DNA of 32,317 nucleotides from Candidatus Saccharimonadota bacterium (GCA_025927655.1 JAICKY010000009.1:1-32317); one strand, 5' to 3'. Shown: positions 9,259-19,747, counted from the first letter of the stretch. A program made the numbers and translations. Notes: generated from the sequence alone by a model not told the origin.

Positions 9259-10194
9259 ATGGCCAAAACACCACAAAATCCAGCTGATTACATCCAGCCG
9301 TTAAATATGAATGGGCTTAATGGCCGTATGCTGCATGCTCCGGCGACTGGAAAGGCTGACCGCGAAATGCTGCTTGTATATGGACACCATGCGCTACTAG
9401 AGCGCTGGTGGGGATTGGTGGAGAGTCTGCGGGATTTTGGGTCTGTGACGATGCCCGATCTGCCCGGTTTTGGTGGAATGGACAGTTTTCGTACCATCGG
9501 CCGAACGCCCACTATCGATGAATATGCCGACTATCTGGCGGCGTTTGTAAAAATGCGGTATCGGCGTAAACGGGTTACGGTTATCGGTATATCCTTCGGA
9601 TTTGTAGTGGCGACGCGTATGCTGCAGCGGTACCCCGAACTCACCAAAAAAGTCGACCTGGTGGTGAGCATGGTGGGTTTTATGCACAAGACAGATTTCC
9701 TGTTTACGCCCCGGCGGCGCACGCAAATACATGTGCTTAGTAGGATGTTTTCCTGGCCGGCCGTCGCGTGGTTTATACGGTATTGCTGCTTGAATACCTT
9801 TGTCATAAAACACATATATATTCGGATGCCGGCCGGCCGCCGCCGGTTCCTGGAAATGGACCCCATGACATTTTCGACGCTGATGGATTTTGAAGTCAAG
9901 CTCTGGCAGGCTAACGATGTACAGACGCATTGGCGCACTACGAGCGAATTTTTATACCTGGATAACTGCGGCAAACAGATTGATTTGCCGGTGTGGCATG
10001 TAGCATCGAAGGGCGACCATTATTTTGATAACCAGATTGTGGAGCAGCACATGCGGGTTGTGTTCAATGATTACCAACAGGGTGTTATGGACTCCAAAGC
10101 ACATACTCCAAGCGTGCTTGGCGACAAAAAAGAGCTGAGTATTATGATTCCGGCAAAGCTCCGGAAGGTACTGCGTAAGCCGGTCGGTGCATAA
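9259..10194 (+). CDS. Alpha/beta hydrolase
   Basis: LLVYGHHALLERWW, LPGFGGMDS, nucleophile elbow GISFG. Confidence 0.75.
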   Translation: MAKTPQNPADYIQPLNMNGLNGRMLHAPATGKADREMLLVYGHHALLERWWGLVESLRDFGSVTMPDLPGFGGMDSFRTIGRTPTIDEYADYLAAFVKMRYRRKRVTVIGISFGFVVATRMLQRYPELTKKVDLVVSMVGFMHKTDFLFTPRRRTQIHVLSRMFSWPAVAWFIRYCCLNTFVIKHIYIRMPAGRRRFLEMDPMTFSTLMDFEVKLWQANDVQTHWRTTSEFLYLDNCGKQIDLPVWHVASKGDHYFDNQIVEQHMRVVFNDYQQGVMDSKAHTPSVLGDKKELSIMIPAKLRKVLRKPVGA

Positions 10195-10202
10195 AGAGAT
10201 GG

Positions 10203-10208
10203 TATACT
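10203..10208 (+). promoter_or_regulatory. Extended -10 (TGGTATACT) 9 nt upstream of ATG
   Basis: tggTATACTaggccttatATG. Confidence 0.5.
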
Positions 10209-10217
10209 AGGCCTTAT

Positions 10218-11357
10218 ATGAAGATTGGACTGGTGCTGCCATATAACATAACCAAGGGTGGGGGCGTAAAAGAGCATGTTCTAGCGCAACAGACTGAACT
10301 GGTGCGAAGGGGGCATGATGTAGTTATCGTTACGCCACAACCGCGCGAACCCTATACTCCTGATGATCGTAAAGTTGCTTTTCTGGGCACTGCGGCAGAG
10401 TTTAAGTCGCCGCTTAACACAACTGCTCAGCTGAGTGCCAGTATGCTGACCGACGAAATCGACACCATGCTCGAACAGGAGCAGTTTGATATTTTGCACT
10501 TTCATGAGCCGTGGGTGCCAGTGCTGAGCCGTCAGATATTGAGCCGTAGTAAAGCGGTGAACGTGGCGACATTCCACGCCAAACTGCCCGAAACTATCGT
10601 TAGCCGTACAATGGCGAAGGTCATTACTCCGTACACCAAGCCCCTGTTACGCCATATTGACGCATTTACGGCTGTTTCTGATGCTGCTGCCGAATACTTG
10701 CTGACACTCGCGGATGTGTCGGTAGAGATTATTCCAAATGGAATCAACCTGAAGCAATTCCGTAAACCGGCTACTGTGGTGACGAAGAAAAAGGGTCCTA
10801 AAACCATTCTGTACGTTGGTCGCCTGGAACACCGGAAGGGTGTGAAATATCTGTTACAGGCATTTGCAGAATTACAGGTGCGCGAGCCGAATGTCCGGCT
10901 GTTGCTAGCAGGAGATGGCGTCGACCGCGAGAAGCTGGAAGCAGAGGCTGAGGAGTTAGGACTGCAGCACGTTGAATTTCTAGGCTATGTAGATGAAGCA
11001 ACCAAGAAAGAGCTGCTCCACACCTCTGACCTGTTCTGTTCCCCTGCTCTGTTCGGTGAGAGTTTTGGCATTGTCTTGCTGGAAGCTATGGCAAGTGGCC
11101 TGGTGACGGTCGCGGGTGATAACCCAGGCTATGAGAGCGTAATGCAGGGTCTGGGCAAGTTGTCGCTGATCAACCCCAAGGACACTTCCCTGTTCGCGCA
11201 TCGATTGCAACTGCTGTTGTTCGACGAGGATTTGCGTACGCTTTGGCAAAAATGGGCCAAAGATTATGTACGCCAGTTCGATTATCCAAAGGTAGTTAAC
11301 CGGTACGAAGCAGTCTACGAAACCGCGCTTGCTACGGCGGCAAAGAACCAGGAATAG
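10218..11357 (+). CDS. GT4-family glycosyltransferase (PimA-like)
   Basis: GGGVKEHVLAQQTELVRRGHDV; ILYVGRLEHRKGVKYLLQAF; PALFGESFGIVLLEAMASG. Confidence 0.88.
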   Translation: MKIGLVLPYNITKGGGVKEHVLAQQTELVRRGHDVVIVTPQPREPYTPDDRKVAFLGTAAEFKSPLNTTAQLSASMLTDEIDTMLEQEQFDILHFHEPWVPVLSRQILSRSKAVNVATFHAKLPETIVSRTMAKVITPYTKPLLRHIDAFTAVSDAAAEYLLTLADVSVEIIPNGINLKQFRKPATVVTKKKGPKTILYVGRLEHRKGVKYLLQAFAELQVREPNVRLLLAGDGVDREKLEAEAEELGLQHVEFLGYVDEATKKELLHTSDLFCSPALFGESFGIVLLEAMASGLVTVAGDNPGYESVMQGLGKLSLINPKDTSLFAHRLQLLLFDEDLRTLWQKWAKDYVRQFDYPKVVNRYEAVYETALATAAKNQE

Positions 11358-11358
11358 C

Positions 11359-12483
11359 ATGAAAATAGGCATGGTGCTGGACGACACGCTCGACACGCCG
11401 GACGGCGTACAACAGTATGTTCTGAACGTTGGTAGCTGGCTGAGCACACAAGGGCACGACGTGCACTATCTGGTAGGAGCTACCACGCGGACGGACATAT
11501 CCAATCTGCATAGCCTCAGCCGCAACATGCATGTGCGTTTTAACGGTAACCGTATGTCTATGCCCTTGCCGGCGGATAGTTCCAAACTCCGCGTGTTTTT
11601 GGCGGAAATGCAGTTCGACGTACTGCATGTGCAGGTACCGTATAGCCCATTTATGGCCGGGCGATTAGTGATGGTAGCGCCGAAAACCACCGCGGTAGTC
11701 GGCACGTTTCATATTTTGCCTTACTCGAAACTGGTCGTTTTAGCGAACAGGCTGCTGGGCCTGATGAACTATCGCTCGGGTAAACGATTTGACTATATGA
11801 TGGCGGTTTCGGGGCCTGCCCAGAAGTTTGCCCGGGAAGTTTATGGGTACGATGCAACGGTACTGCCGAACCCCATCAGGCTTTCGCAGTTTATTGGTGC
11901 CACGAATAACAGCCAGACACTGAATATCGTGTTCTTGGGTCGTCTAGTTGAGCGCAAGGGCTCCTTGCTGCTGTTGCAGGCCGTGGCCTATATGCGCGAT
12001 CATCAGCTTTCAGATGACGCATTCCATGTGGTTATCGGCGGCAAGGGCGAGCTGCTCCCCGAACTCCAGCGTTTCGTAGCCGCGCACCGCTTAAGTGATA
12101 TTGTAGAATTCCATGGTTTTGTGGATGAGGCAGAAAAAGGCACGTTTTTGGCCCAGGCGGATATAGCAGTGTATCCAAGCGTGGGCGGCGAGAGCTTCGG
12201 CATTGTGTTGCTGGAAGGCTTGGCGGCGGCGCGCGGCGTGGTGCTGGCCGGTAATAACCCCGGCTATGCCTCGGTCATGCAGCCCTATCCAGACCAATTG
12301 TTTGACCCGCAAGACATAGTGGGGTTTGCCGAAAAGCTGGCATGGTATTTGAACCACCCTATGGGACGCGCCAGGGCTACAGAGTTACAAAGACAGTATG
12401 TGCAGCATTTTGATATTAGCGTGGTGGGCAGCGAGTTGCTAAACGTGTACACCAAGGCTTTGCAAAGCCGGCGCGAATCGTGA
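11359..12483 (+). CDS. GT4-family glycosyltransferase (second, adjacent)
   Basis: DGVQQYVLNVGSWLSTQGHDV; IVFLGRLVERKGSLLLLQAV; PSVGGESFGIVLLEGLAA. Internal ATG at 11359 just after the upstream stop is preferred. Confidence 0.87.
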   Translation: MKIGMVLDDTLDTPDGVQQYVLNVGSWLSTQGHDVHYLVGATTRTDISNLHSLSRNMHVRFNGNRMSMPLPADSSKLRVFLAEMQFDVLHVQVPYSPFMAGRLVMVAPKTTAVVGTFHILPYSKLVVLANRLLGLMNYRSGKRFDYMMAVSGPAQKFAREVYGYDATVLPNPIRLSQFIGATNNSQTLNIVFLGRLVERKGSLLLLQAVAYMRDHQLSDDAFHVVIGGKGELLPELQRFVAAHRLSDIVEFHGFVDEAEKGTFLAQADIAVYPSVGGESFGIVLLEGLAAARGVVLAGNNPGYASVMQPYPDQLFDPQDIVGFAEKLAWYLNHPMGRARATELQRQYVQHFDISVVGSELLNVYTKALQSRRES

Positions 12484-12495
12484 GATACTACGATT

Positions 12496-13620
12496 ATGTT
12501 ACATTCTAATATTCCAGACGCTTCGGAAGAAGTTGAATTTATCATTTCAAATCGTACTATTTTTCGGATTATTGTTGCGGCGCTTCTGGCGATTCTCTTT
12601 TTTGCCGCTGTCCGCCGTAGCGTGCACACACTGACGCTGATTGGCGTGTCGCTGTTTTTGAGCCTAGCCCTCAATGGACCGGTGCATTGGCTGGCCGACC
12701 ACCTGCCGGGTAAACGCCGCGGTAATCGTGGCCTGGCCACTGGTTTGTCTATCGGCATCGTGCTGGTTCTGCTGGGCTCCTTTTTGGCGCTTATTGTGCC
12801 GCCTTTGGTGGATCAGACCAGCACGTTTGTGCACCAAGCCCCGGGACTCGTAGAGCAAGTGCACGATCAGAACTCCAGTGTCGGTAAATTTATCCGCCAG
12901 CACCATCTACAAGATCAGGTCGACAAGTTTTCGCATCAGCTTTCCGGAAGGGTCGATGATGTCACGGGTTCGGCTATCACCACGGTTTCACGCATCGGCA
13001 GCAGTTTGTTCGCGACACTTACTGTTATAGTTTTGACGGTTATGATGTTGGCAGAAGGCCCGCGCTGGCGGCGTATCTTGGAACAGCTGGTGCCGCAACG
13101 GCACAGTGAACGAACCCAACGGCTAGCCCGCGACATGAACCGGGTTATTCGAGGCTATGTGAACGGTCAGGTGTTGCTGGCGGCTATCGCATCGCTGCTT
13201 ATTGTGCCAATGTTGTTTATATTGCACATATCAAACCCTCTGGCGTTGATGGTTGTAGTGTTTGTGTGCGGGTTGATACCGATGGTTGGACACACGATTG
13301 GGGCTATCATCGTAACTATAGTTGCCCTGTTCCACTCGTTTACGGCGGCGATTATTATTTTGGCATACTATATTTTGTATCAACAGATTGAAAATTATGT
13401 CGTGCAACCACGCATCCAGGCAAATGCCACCAATATGTCGGCGCTATTGGTGTTCGTGTCGGTCATAGTGGGTGCAAACTTCGGCGGTTTGCTTGGCGCG
13501 TTGGTGGCGATTCCAATTGCTGGCTGCCTGCGGGTGATCGTGCTGGACTATCTGGAAGACCGCAACATACTCAAACACCAGACTGTTGAACGGGCTAAGA
13601 CCGGCAAAGCCTCAGTGTAG
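12496..13620 (+). CDS. AI-2E family transporter (PerM/YdiK-like)
   Basis: Multi-TM protein with the C-terminal pattern YYILYQQIENYVVQPRIQ...GGLLGALVAIPIAG. Confidence 0.88.
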   Translation: MLHSNIPDASEEVEFIISNRTIFRIIVAALLAILFFAAVRRSVHTLTLIGVSLFLSLALNGPVHWLADHLPGKRRGNRGLATGLSIGIVLVLLGSFLALIVPPLVDQTSTFVHQAPGLVEQVHDQNSSVGKFIRQHHLQDQVDKFSHQLSGRVDDVTGSAITTVSRIGSSLFATLTVIVLTVMMLAEGPRWRRILEQLVPQRHSERTQRLARDMNRVIRGYVNGQVLLAAIASLLIVPMLFILHISNPLALMVVVFVCGLIPMVGHTIGAIIVTIVALFHSFTAAIIILAYYILYQQIENYVVQPRIQANATNMSALLVFVSVIVGANFGGLLGALVAIPIAGCLRVIVLDYLEDRNILKHQTVERAKTGKASV

Positions 13621-13622
13621 TC

Positions 13623-15050
13623 CTACAGCCGGTACCAAACGGCACCGTGAGAAGTATCGCGCAGGCCAATTCCCTGCTTGGCTAGCTGGTCGCGCAGCTC
13701 GTCCGACTTTGCCCAGTCTTTGGCGGTGCGTGCTGCTTCTCTGTGGGCGATCAACTGCTTGATCTCATCATCAACATCTTTCGATACGAGCAGGCGCAGA
13801 CCGAGCACGTCATCAATATATTCTAAGAAAGCGTTAAAGTTTTCAATTTCGCCGTTCGTAATAGGCTCTTGGACGCTACCTGCCTCGGCTCCACTGATTA
13901 TTGCCAAGGCTCTTGGGGTATTGAGGTCGTCATGCAATGCTCTTTGGACGTCTCCCAGATATGCCATGTAGTCAGGCCCCGTATAGTCATCGGTGTTCAG
14001 AGCCTGAAAGCGTAAATCGGCAAAAGCCTGCCAGCTCTTCAGGCGGTTCTGAGCGGCCTGCAAGCTGTCCCAGCTGAACTTACTCTGTGATCGGTAGTGA
14101 CTCTCTAGCACGTGCAGGCGGAATGCTTCCAGGCTAATTCCCTTTGCTTCAATATCTTCAAGCGTGATGCCGTTGCCTAGCGATTTGCTGATTTTCTCGC
14201 CATCAATAGTAATGTGGTTGCTGTGCATCCAGTGGCGGGAGAATTGTTTGCCAGTAGCGGCTTCGCTCTGGGCGATTTCGTTCGTGTGGTGTACGGGCAG
14301 ATGATCGATACCACCGGCATGGATATCGAGCGTTTCGCCGAGGTATTTCATGCTCATGGCCGAGCATTCTATATGCCAACCCGGGAAGCCTTTTCTACTG
14401 CCTTCTGGGGCGCCTGGCGGCGTCCACGGGCTGTCCCACTCCATGTCACGTTTACGATCGGCGGGGCTGAACTTCCACAAGGCAAAATCGCCTACATTGC
14501 GTTTTTCGGTGTTAAACTGCACGCGCTTGCCAGCTTCCTGTTCATCTAGATCTAGCCGGGCCAAGTCTGCGTAACTGGGGAATTTGGAAGTGTCGTAGTA
14601 CACGCCATCTGAAATGGTGTAGGTATAGCCCTTTTCTTCCAGCTTTTTGATGAGTTCAATTTGCTCTGCAATGTGTTCGGTAGCTCTTGGCAAATGGTCG
14701 GGCTGTACAATATTGAGCCGCTCCAATCCCTTTTCGAAGTAAGCGGTGTAGAATTTAGCTACATCCCAAGCCGTTTTCCCTTCGCGCCGGGCACCTTTTT
14801 CCAGTTTGTCCTCGCCGTCGTCGGCGTCGCTTACCAAGTGTCCGACATCGGTAATGTTCATGACCCATTTCGGTTTGAAGCCGCTAGCTAGTAGCGTACG
14901 TATAAGCGTGTCTTCCCGGACGTACGTGAACCAGTTGCCGACGTGCAGGTAATCATAAACGGTGGGACCGCAGGTGTACACGGTGACTTCCGGTGCGTGC
15001 AGCGGCTTAAGTTCTTCGACGTTACGAGTCAGTGTGTTGTAGAGTTTCAT
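13623..15050 (-). CDS. cysS: Cysteinyl-tRNA synthetase
   Basis: MKLYNTLTRNVEE, TVYTCGPTVYDYLHVGN, GWHIECSAMSMKYLG, HHTNEIAQSEA, KISKSLGN. Confidence 0.95.
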   Translation of the reverse strand: MKLYNTLTRNVEELKPLHAPEVTVYTCGPTVYDYLHVGNWFTYVREDTLIRTLLASGFKPKWVMNITDVGHLVSDADDGEDKLEKGARREGKTAWDVAKFYTAYFEKGLERLNIVQPDHLPRATEHIAEQIELIKKLEEKGYTYTISDGVYYDTSKFPSYADLARLDLDEQEAGKRVQFNTEKRNVGDFALWKFSPADRKRDMEWDSPWTPPGAPEGSRKGFPGWHIECSAMSMKYLGETLDIHAGGIDHLPVHHTNEIAQSEAATGKQFSRHWMHSNHITIDGEKISKSLGNGITLEDIEAKGISLEAFRLHVLESHYRSQSKFSWDSLQAAQNRLKSWQAFADLRFQALNTDDYTGPDYMAYLGDVQRALHDDLNTPRALAIISGAEAGSVQEPITNGEIENFNAFLEYIDDVLGLRLLVSKDVDDEIKQLIAHREAARTAKDWAKSDELRDQLAKQGIGLRDTSHGAVWYRL

Positions 15051-16056
15051 CGGTGTTTTCCTGTCCAAAATTTGTGAGTAATTCGGTAGCGTAGCGTAAA
15101 CACTCCGACTTTACTTCGTTGAACGGTCTCCCGTCCCCTATTTTGAACCCACTGGCGTAATCGTGGCCCCCGCCGCCCAAGTGCTCAGCTAGTTTGGCGG
15201 CCAGGGGCGTGCCGTTGTTGGCACGGATAGCGCCGGTAACATGACCGTCGTCATAGTGTTTGAATACGATGCTCAGGCGGACATCTTTCACCTGTAGCAT
15301 ATCGAATTGTACTAACGGGCCGGGGTTGTAGAGCGGGCTGTATTCGTTGATTTCTTCCTGGGGGACGGTTACGTGCGCGATTGCGCCGCTGGCTGCGAAT
15401 TCGGTGCGGCCTATCAGGGTGCCTTTATAGGTATAAATAACCTCGGGCATTTTGCTGTATTCACGGCGCAGTTCTTCCAGCTGTGCCCGGTTGGCACCCA
15501 GATCGGTCAGATCTGCCATGGTCCGGTACGTACTGGCCTGGGTGAGCGAGTTCATCAGCCCTTGAGTATCACCTAAAATAGAGCTCATGATGTGTTCTGC
15601 AGCTTCGGTACTTATTTGCCAGCCGTTTTGGTTGCTCAGGTGGAATAGTAATTCACCAGTGGAAGCGACAGTGCTGTCGACGAGCATGGCTGCGGCAAAA
15701 TCGATTGGCTTTTCGACCGTCCCGTGGTGGTCTAGTACGACGCAGGGTTTGCTTTTGAGCCGGCTGAACTGGCCTGATTTTTCCAACTGGTCGAACAACG
15801 TGTAGGTGCTGGCATCGACGATGATGCTCAGGTCGAAATTGCTAGGCAGCTCGCCAAGTACTCGGTCCCAACCGGATAAATAGCGAAGATAGGTGGGCAT
15901 GTCGACCCCACAGTACATATACACATCTTTACCGAGGTCACCCAAAATGTGTTCCAGCGCCAGCGCACTGCCCAGGCTGTCGGCATCGGGGTTGTCAGCC
16001 TGCACAACTACAATTTTCTGGGCTTCGCTGACCAGCTGTTTGATTTTTTCCTGCAT
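15022..16056 (-). CDS. DHH-family phosphoesterase (NrnA-like)
   Basis: DNPDADSLGSALAL, VLDHHGTV, LGGGGHDYASGF. Confidence 0.88.
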   Translation of the reverse strand: MQEKIKQLVSEAQKIVVVQADNPDADSLGSALALEHILGDLGKDVYMYCGVDMPTYLRYLSGWDRVLGELPSNFDLSIIVDASTYTLFDQLEKSGQFSRLKSKPCVVLDHHGTVEKPIDFAAAMLVDSTVASTGELLFHLSNQNGWQISTEAAEHIMSSILGDTQGLMNSLTQASTYRTMADLTDLGANRAQLEELRREYSKMPEVIYTYKGTLIGRTEFAASGAIAHVTVPQEEINEYSPLYNPGPLVQFDMLQVKDVRLSIVFKHYDDGHVTGAIRANNGTPLAAKLAEHLGGGGHDYASGFKIGDGRPFNEVKSECLRYATELLTNFGQENTDETLQHTDS

Positions 16057-16117
16057 GGTACTGTTATTTTACCAGTTTTACTGCCTAATAGCTCTGCCAG
16101 ATATAAAACCAGGCTGT

Positions 16118-16729
16118 TTATAGGGTTTGCCTGCCTTCCAGGGCGCGGCTGAGAGTGATCTGGTCGGCGTATTCCAGGTCTACGCCGATGGGCAGTCCAC
16201 GAGCCAGGCGTGTAACCTTCACGGTGCGGTCTGGGCCGATCTGCTGTTGAATGTAGAGTGCAGTTGATTCGCCCTCGACACTGGCATTGGTGGCCAGGAT
16301 GATCTCTTCTACTGTATCTTCGTCAATGCGCCCCACTAGTTCGCGTATGTGTAGCTGCTCCGGGCCGATGCCGTCGATGGGGCTGACCAGCCCGCCGAGC
16401 ACATGATAGGTGCCATGGAACTCATTGGTTTTTTCCAGGGAGATGATATCGAGCGGTTCGGCTACGACGGCGATTGTTTTTTTATCGCGCCGCGGGTCGC
16501 TATAGAGTGGTGAGACATCTTCGTCGCTGGAGATAAGCGCGAAGGTCTTCGGGCAGTACTGTATGCCGCTATGCAGGCCGGTAAGAGCGCTCGCTAGCTG
16601 TTCTGCTTTGGCGGGTTCCCGGCGCACCAAGTAATATGCGTACCGCTCGGCCGTGCGCGGACCAACACCCGGCAGATTGCCGAGTGCCTCAATAAGTTTG
16701 GTCAGGGCTGGCGGTAGCAGTTCGGCCAT
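16118..16729 (-). CDS. recR: Recombination protein RecR, zinc-finger cysteines lost
   Basis: LIEALGNLPGVGPRTAERYAYYL; SDPRRDKKTIAVV; Toprim-like segment FHGTYHVLGGLVSPIDGIGPEQL; C-terminal VTRLARGLPIGVDLEYADQITLSRALEGR. Confidence 0.93.
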   Translation of the reverse strand: MAELLPPALTKLIEALGNLPGVGPRTAERYAYYLVRREPAKAEQLASALTGLHSGIQYCPKTFALISSDEDVSPLYSDPRRDKKTIAVVAEPLDIISLEKTNEFHGTYHVLGGLVSPIDGIGPEQLHIRELVGRIDEDTVEEIILATNASVEGESTALYIQQQIGPDRTVKVTRLARGLPIGVDLEYADQITLSRALEGRQTL

Positions 16730-16733
16730 GTAC

Positions 16734-17027
16734 CTATAGACCGAGATCACCGAGCGCGCCCATCATAGGCTGCATTTTCTCGGCGGCAATTTTTTGGCTT
16801 TGCTGTATAGCATCTTTGACGGCATCTTCAATCCAACGCTCCAGCTGGCCGATGTCACCAAGGTCGACTGCTTTGGCGTCGATGTGCACCTTTTTGATCT
16901 TCTGCTCGCCGGTGATTTCGACACGTACCGCGCCATCACCCTGCTCTACCGTAATCACCTGTTTTTGGAGTTCTTTTTGGATTTTTTTAACACGCATTAG
17001 CATCTTGGCTTGATCGAAACGACTCAT
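16734..17027 (-). CDS. YbaB/EbfC family nucleoid-associated protein
   Basis: MSRFDQAKMLMRVKKIQKELQ...VEITGEQKIKKVHID; RBS aaggaga before the internal ATG at 17027. Confidence 0.88.
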   Translation of the reverse strand: MSRFDQAKMLMRVKKIQKELQKQVITVEQGDGAVRVEITGEQKIKKVHIDAKAVDLGDIGQLERWIEDAVKDAIQQSQKIAAEKMQPMMGALGDLGL

Positions 17028-17074
17028 ACGAAACTCTCCTTCTATTATAAAACTATTGTAACAGATTGGCCGGG

Positions 17075-18262
17075 CTATGGCTGCGTCAGATTGAATGTTT
17101 GCCGTGCAGCCATTGTGTGCGGCCAGGCTACAAAATATATGCGGGTCTGATACAACACCGAGAAAAATAGCATCAGGCATAGTACGGCTATGCCAGCGCC
17201 CCGGGCAATCGGGTTGCGGGGAAAAATTGTAAACCATTGGTCCAGCAGGCTGCTTAGACCGTGCGCTATAAACAAATACAGCAACGGTATTAGTGCGGCG
17301 AAGCCAACGCTACCGCCCAGACTAATGAGCGCGACACTGATGATAACCGAACCTGTCAGAAATGTTGCCCGTATGGTCCGGTGCTGCGCCAGATAGTAGT
17401 AACACCCTAGAGCGCCCAATACCAACTCGGCTGCATCAAGAAGCGGCGTATGCCCGACCCACATGGCAGGGTCGCCATTACTACGGATACCAATAGACAA
17501 CACAGCGTTCAGAAGACCGCTTCCAACGTGTGTGAGACTGTGCAGATTCTGGGGTAGCCCGCCAGCAATTAGCAGTGTGTGAGGGCGGTGAATACTGGCG
17601 ACAGCAAGCGGTGCAATGACGGCAATAAATAGTGCGCTCCAGCCTGCAAGGTGGACCTTGTGCAACCCTTGTAATTGTCGGCGTACCGTCGGCCAGAGTA
17701 GAACAACTCCAAACAATTCAAACCACGCCATGCCTGGCACATATACCAGCAGCGCAAAAAGACTTGCTGCGGCGTACCCGATCAGAATCCGGTGTTTTTT
17801 GGCACGGCGATACCATACTATGACAGCTACGAGCAGCAGTACGCTCATCTGTAGGACCTGTGCAGTGCCCAGGCGTGCGACATGCAGAAAACCAGCCGAA
17901 GTTGCGAACAGGAGCGTGGCAAAGAATGCTATCCGGTATGAGTACCAGGGTCGAATAATGGCAAAGAACAAGAGTACTGCCAGCACGCCGAAGCTTGCTG
18001 ACACGACCCGTGTCATGAATATACCATGGTGGGCGACGGCCGTGAGCAGCCAGACAAGAGCTTTGTACGGCGCATTTACGGGGTTATGCGCAATAGAATG
18101 CCAGTTTACCGCGCTTATGTAAGCGCTCCGTTCGGCCGCGCTATAGCCCGGCAGTAGCGTGCCTAGGCGATGAAAATACAGTACGTATGCAATTAGTGCC
18201 AAGCTTAAAACCAACAGCCCCGGTCGCCATGCCCGCAAGTATATTTTTGTTACGGTATTCAT
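17075..18262 (-). CDS. Polytopic membrane protein, GT39/ArnT-like glycosyltransferase
   Basis: About 10 hydrophobic segments; N-terminal layout RLGTLLPGYSAAERSAYISA resembles PMT/ArnT families. Confidence 0.55.
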   Translation of the reverse strand: MNTVTKIYLRAWRPGLLVLSLALIAYVLYFHRLGTLLPGYSAAERSAYISAVNWHSIAHNPVNAPYKALVWLLTAVAHHGIFMTRVVSASFGVLAVLLFFAIIRPWYSYRIAFFATLLFATSAGFLHVARLGTAQVLQMSVLLLVAVIVWYRRAKKHRILIGYAAASLFALLVYVPGMAWFELFGVVLLWPTVRRQLQGLHKVHLAGWSALFIAVIAPLAVASIHRPHTLLIAGGLPQNLHSLTHVGSGLLNAVLSIGIRSNGDPAMWVGHTPLLDAAELVLGALGCYYYLAQHRTIRATFLTGSVIISVALISLGGSVGFAALIPLLYLFIAHGLSSLLDQWFTIFPRNPIARGAGIAVLCLMLFFSVLYQTRIYFVAWPHTMAARQTFNLTQP

Positions 18263-18350
18263 AGTTCTTACCAGGTAGTATACACCAGATTGTGCTGGTA
18301 TTGTCTCGCTTGCCGGTACTGTTCCCAGTGGCTAAAATACATGCTTAAAG

Positions 18351-19709
18351 CTAATCACCAAACGGGTTTGACGCATGGTTGGTATCGAGCGAGCGGAAGC
18401 GCTGCTTATCGCGGTCGAAGTACAATTCGACATTGCGTAGCGCACCGTTACGGTGCTTTTTGATAAGGATATCGGCGATGTTCTGGCGCTCGGTTTCCGG
18501 GTTGTAGTAGTCTTCGCGGTAAATGAAGGCTACGATGTCGGCATCCTGCTCGATTGATCCGGATTCACGCAGGTCGGACAACTGTGGAATCTGCGGGCTG
18601 CGGTTTTCGACTGAACGGCTGAGCTGACTCAGGGCAATGACCGGTGCGTTTAACTCGCGGGCAACTCCTTTCAGTCCGCGCGAGATCTCGGAGATTTCTT
18701 GTACGCGGTTACCTTCCCCGGCAAATCGGCTGCCGCCGCTCATCAGCTGCAAGTAGTCGACTACAATCAAACCGGGTTGGCGCATGTGTGCTTCGCGACG
18801 GGCCTTGGTACGCAGATCGCTGACCGTGATGCCGGGCGTGTCGTCGATGTAGATGGGCGCTTCGCCGAGCACGCCCATGGCATCTGCCAGTTTTTCGAAG
18901 TCATTATCGGTTAGATTGCCCGTGCGGAGGGCCCAGGCGTCCACGCCAGACTGCATAGACAACAAGCGGTCAACCAGCTGTTCTTTGCTCATTTCCAGGC
19001 TAAAGATAATTACGGGTTCTTTGGCATCGACAGCAACATTGTGCGCCAGGTTAAGCACGAAAGCTGTCTTACCCATAGATGGACGGGCAGCCAGAATGAA
19101 GAGGTCGGACCGTTGCAGGCCGGCCAGCGTTTCATCTATGTCACGGTAGCCGGTGGGGATACCGCGGATTTTATTTTTATCCTTGTGCAGGTCATCCAGA
19201 CGCTCAAAACTGGCAGTCAGGATCTCATCTATCCCAACGACGGTCTGCTTGACATGCTGCTGGCTGACCGCAAACAGGCGGGTTTCTGCCTCTTCGATAA
19301 GCTCTTTGAGCGGTTTTGATTCGTCCTGCCCCAGATCTGCCATTTCGGCACTGACCGTGATAAGCCGGCGACGGAGCGCCTTTTGGGCGACGATATCGGC
19401 GTATTGCTCCACATGTGACGCAGTCGGTACGTAATTAGTGAGTTCAGTCAGATACGCTGGGCCGCCCACCATGTCCAAGAAACCCGTGCCTTTCAACTGG
19501 TCGGCCAGGGTCAGCACATCGATGGAAGCACGGCGTTCATAGAGCGCAAGCAGGGCTTCGTAGATGCGGGCATGGCGAGCGTCATAGAAATCGTCTACCG
19601 ATACCGCATCGGCAATCTTAACGATGGCGTCGGTATCGATCAGGATGGCACCGAGCAGCGAAGCTTCTGCGTCGGTATTTTGCGGAGGAGTTTGATTTGT
19701 TTGCGTCAT
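18351..19709 (-). CDS. dnaB: Replicative DNA helicase
   Basis: PPQNTDAEASLLGAILID, LAARPSMGKTAFVLNLA, IIFSLEMSKEQLVDRL, LIVVDYLQLMSG, LSQLSRSVENR. Confidence 0.96.
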   Translation of the reverse strand: MTQTNQTPPQNTDAEASLLGAILIDTDAIVKIADAVSVDDFYDARHARIYEALLALYERRASIDVLTLADQLKGTGFLDMVGGPAYLTELTNYVPTASHVEQYADIVAQKALRRRLITVSAEMADLGQDESKPLKELIEEAETRLFAVSQQHVKQTVVGIDEILTASFERLDDLHKDKNKIRGIPTGYRDIDETLAGLQRSDLFILAARPSMGKTAFVLNLAHNVAVDAKEPVIIFSLEMSKEQLVDRLLSMQSGVDAWALRTGNLTDNDFEKLADAMGVLGEAPIYIDDTPGITVSDLRTKARREAHMRQPGLIVVDYLQLMSGGSRFAGEGNRVQEISEISRGLKGVARELNAPVIALSQLSRSVENRSPQIPQLSDLRESGSIEQDADIVAFIYREDYYNPETERQNIADILIKKHRNGALRNVELYFDRDKQRFRSLDTNHASNPFGD

Positions 19710-19747
19710 AGTTACAGTGCTCTCGTTAATGGCCTCATACAGATGGT

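Noticed and set aside
9397-9974. Antisense ORFs of 177 and 147 aa within the alpha/beta hydrolase gene
   Set aside because: Shadow ORFs opposite a well-supported CDS; no domain signature.
13618-13625. Convergent stop codons 2 bp apart (AI-2E gene and cysS) with no terminator
   Set aside because: Unusual but common in compact genomes; no further structure supports a special function.
17028-17237. N-terminal extension of the YbaB ORF (MVYNFSPQPD...)
   Set aside because: YbaB family homology starts at MSRFDQAKM with an RBS just upstream; the extension covers the promoter region.
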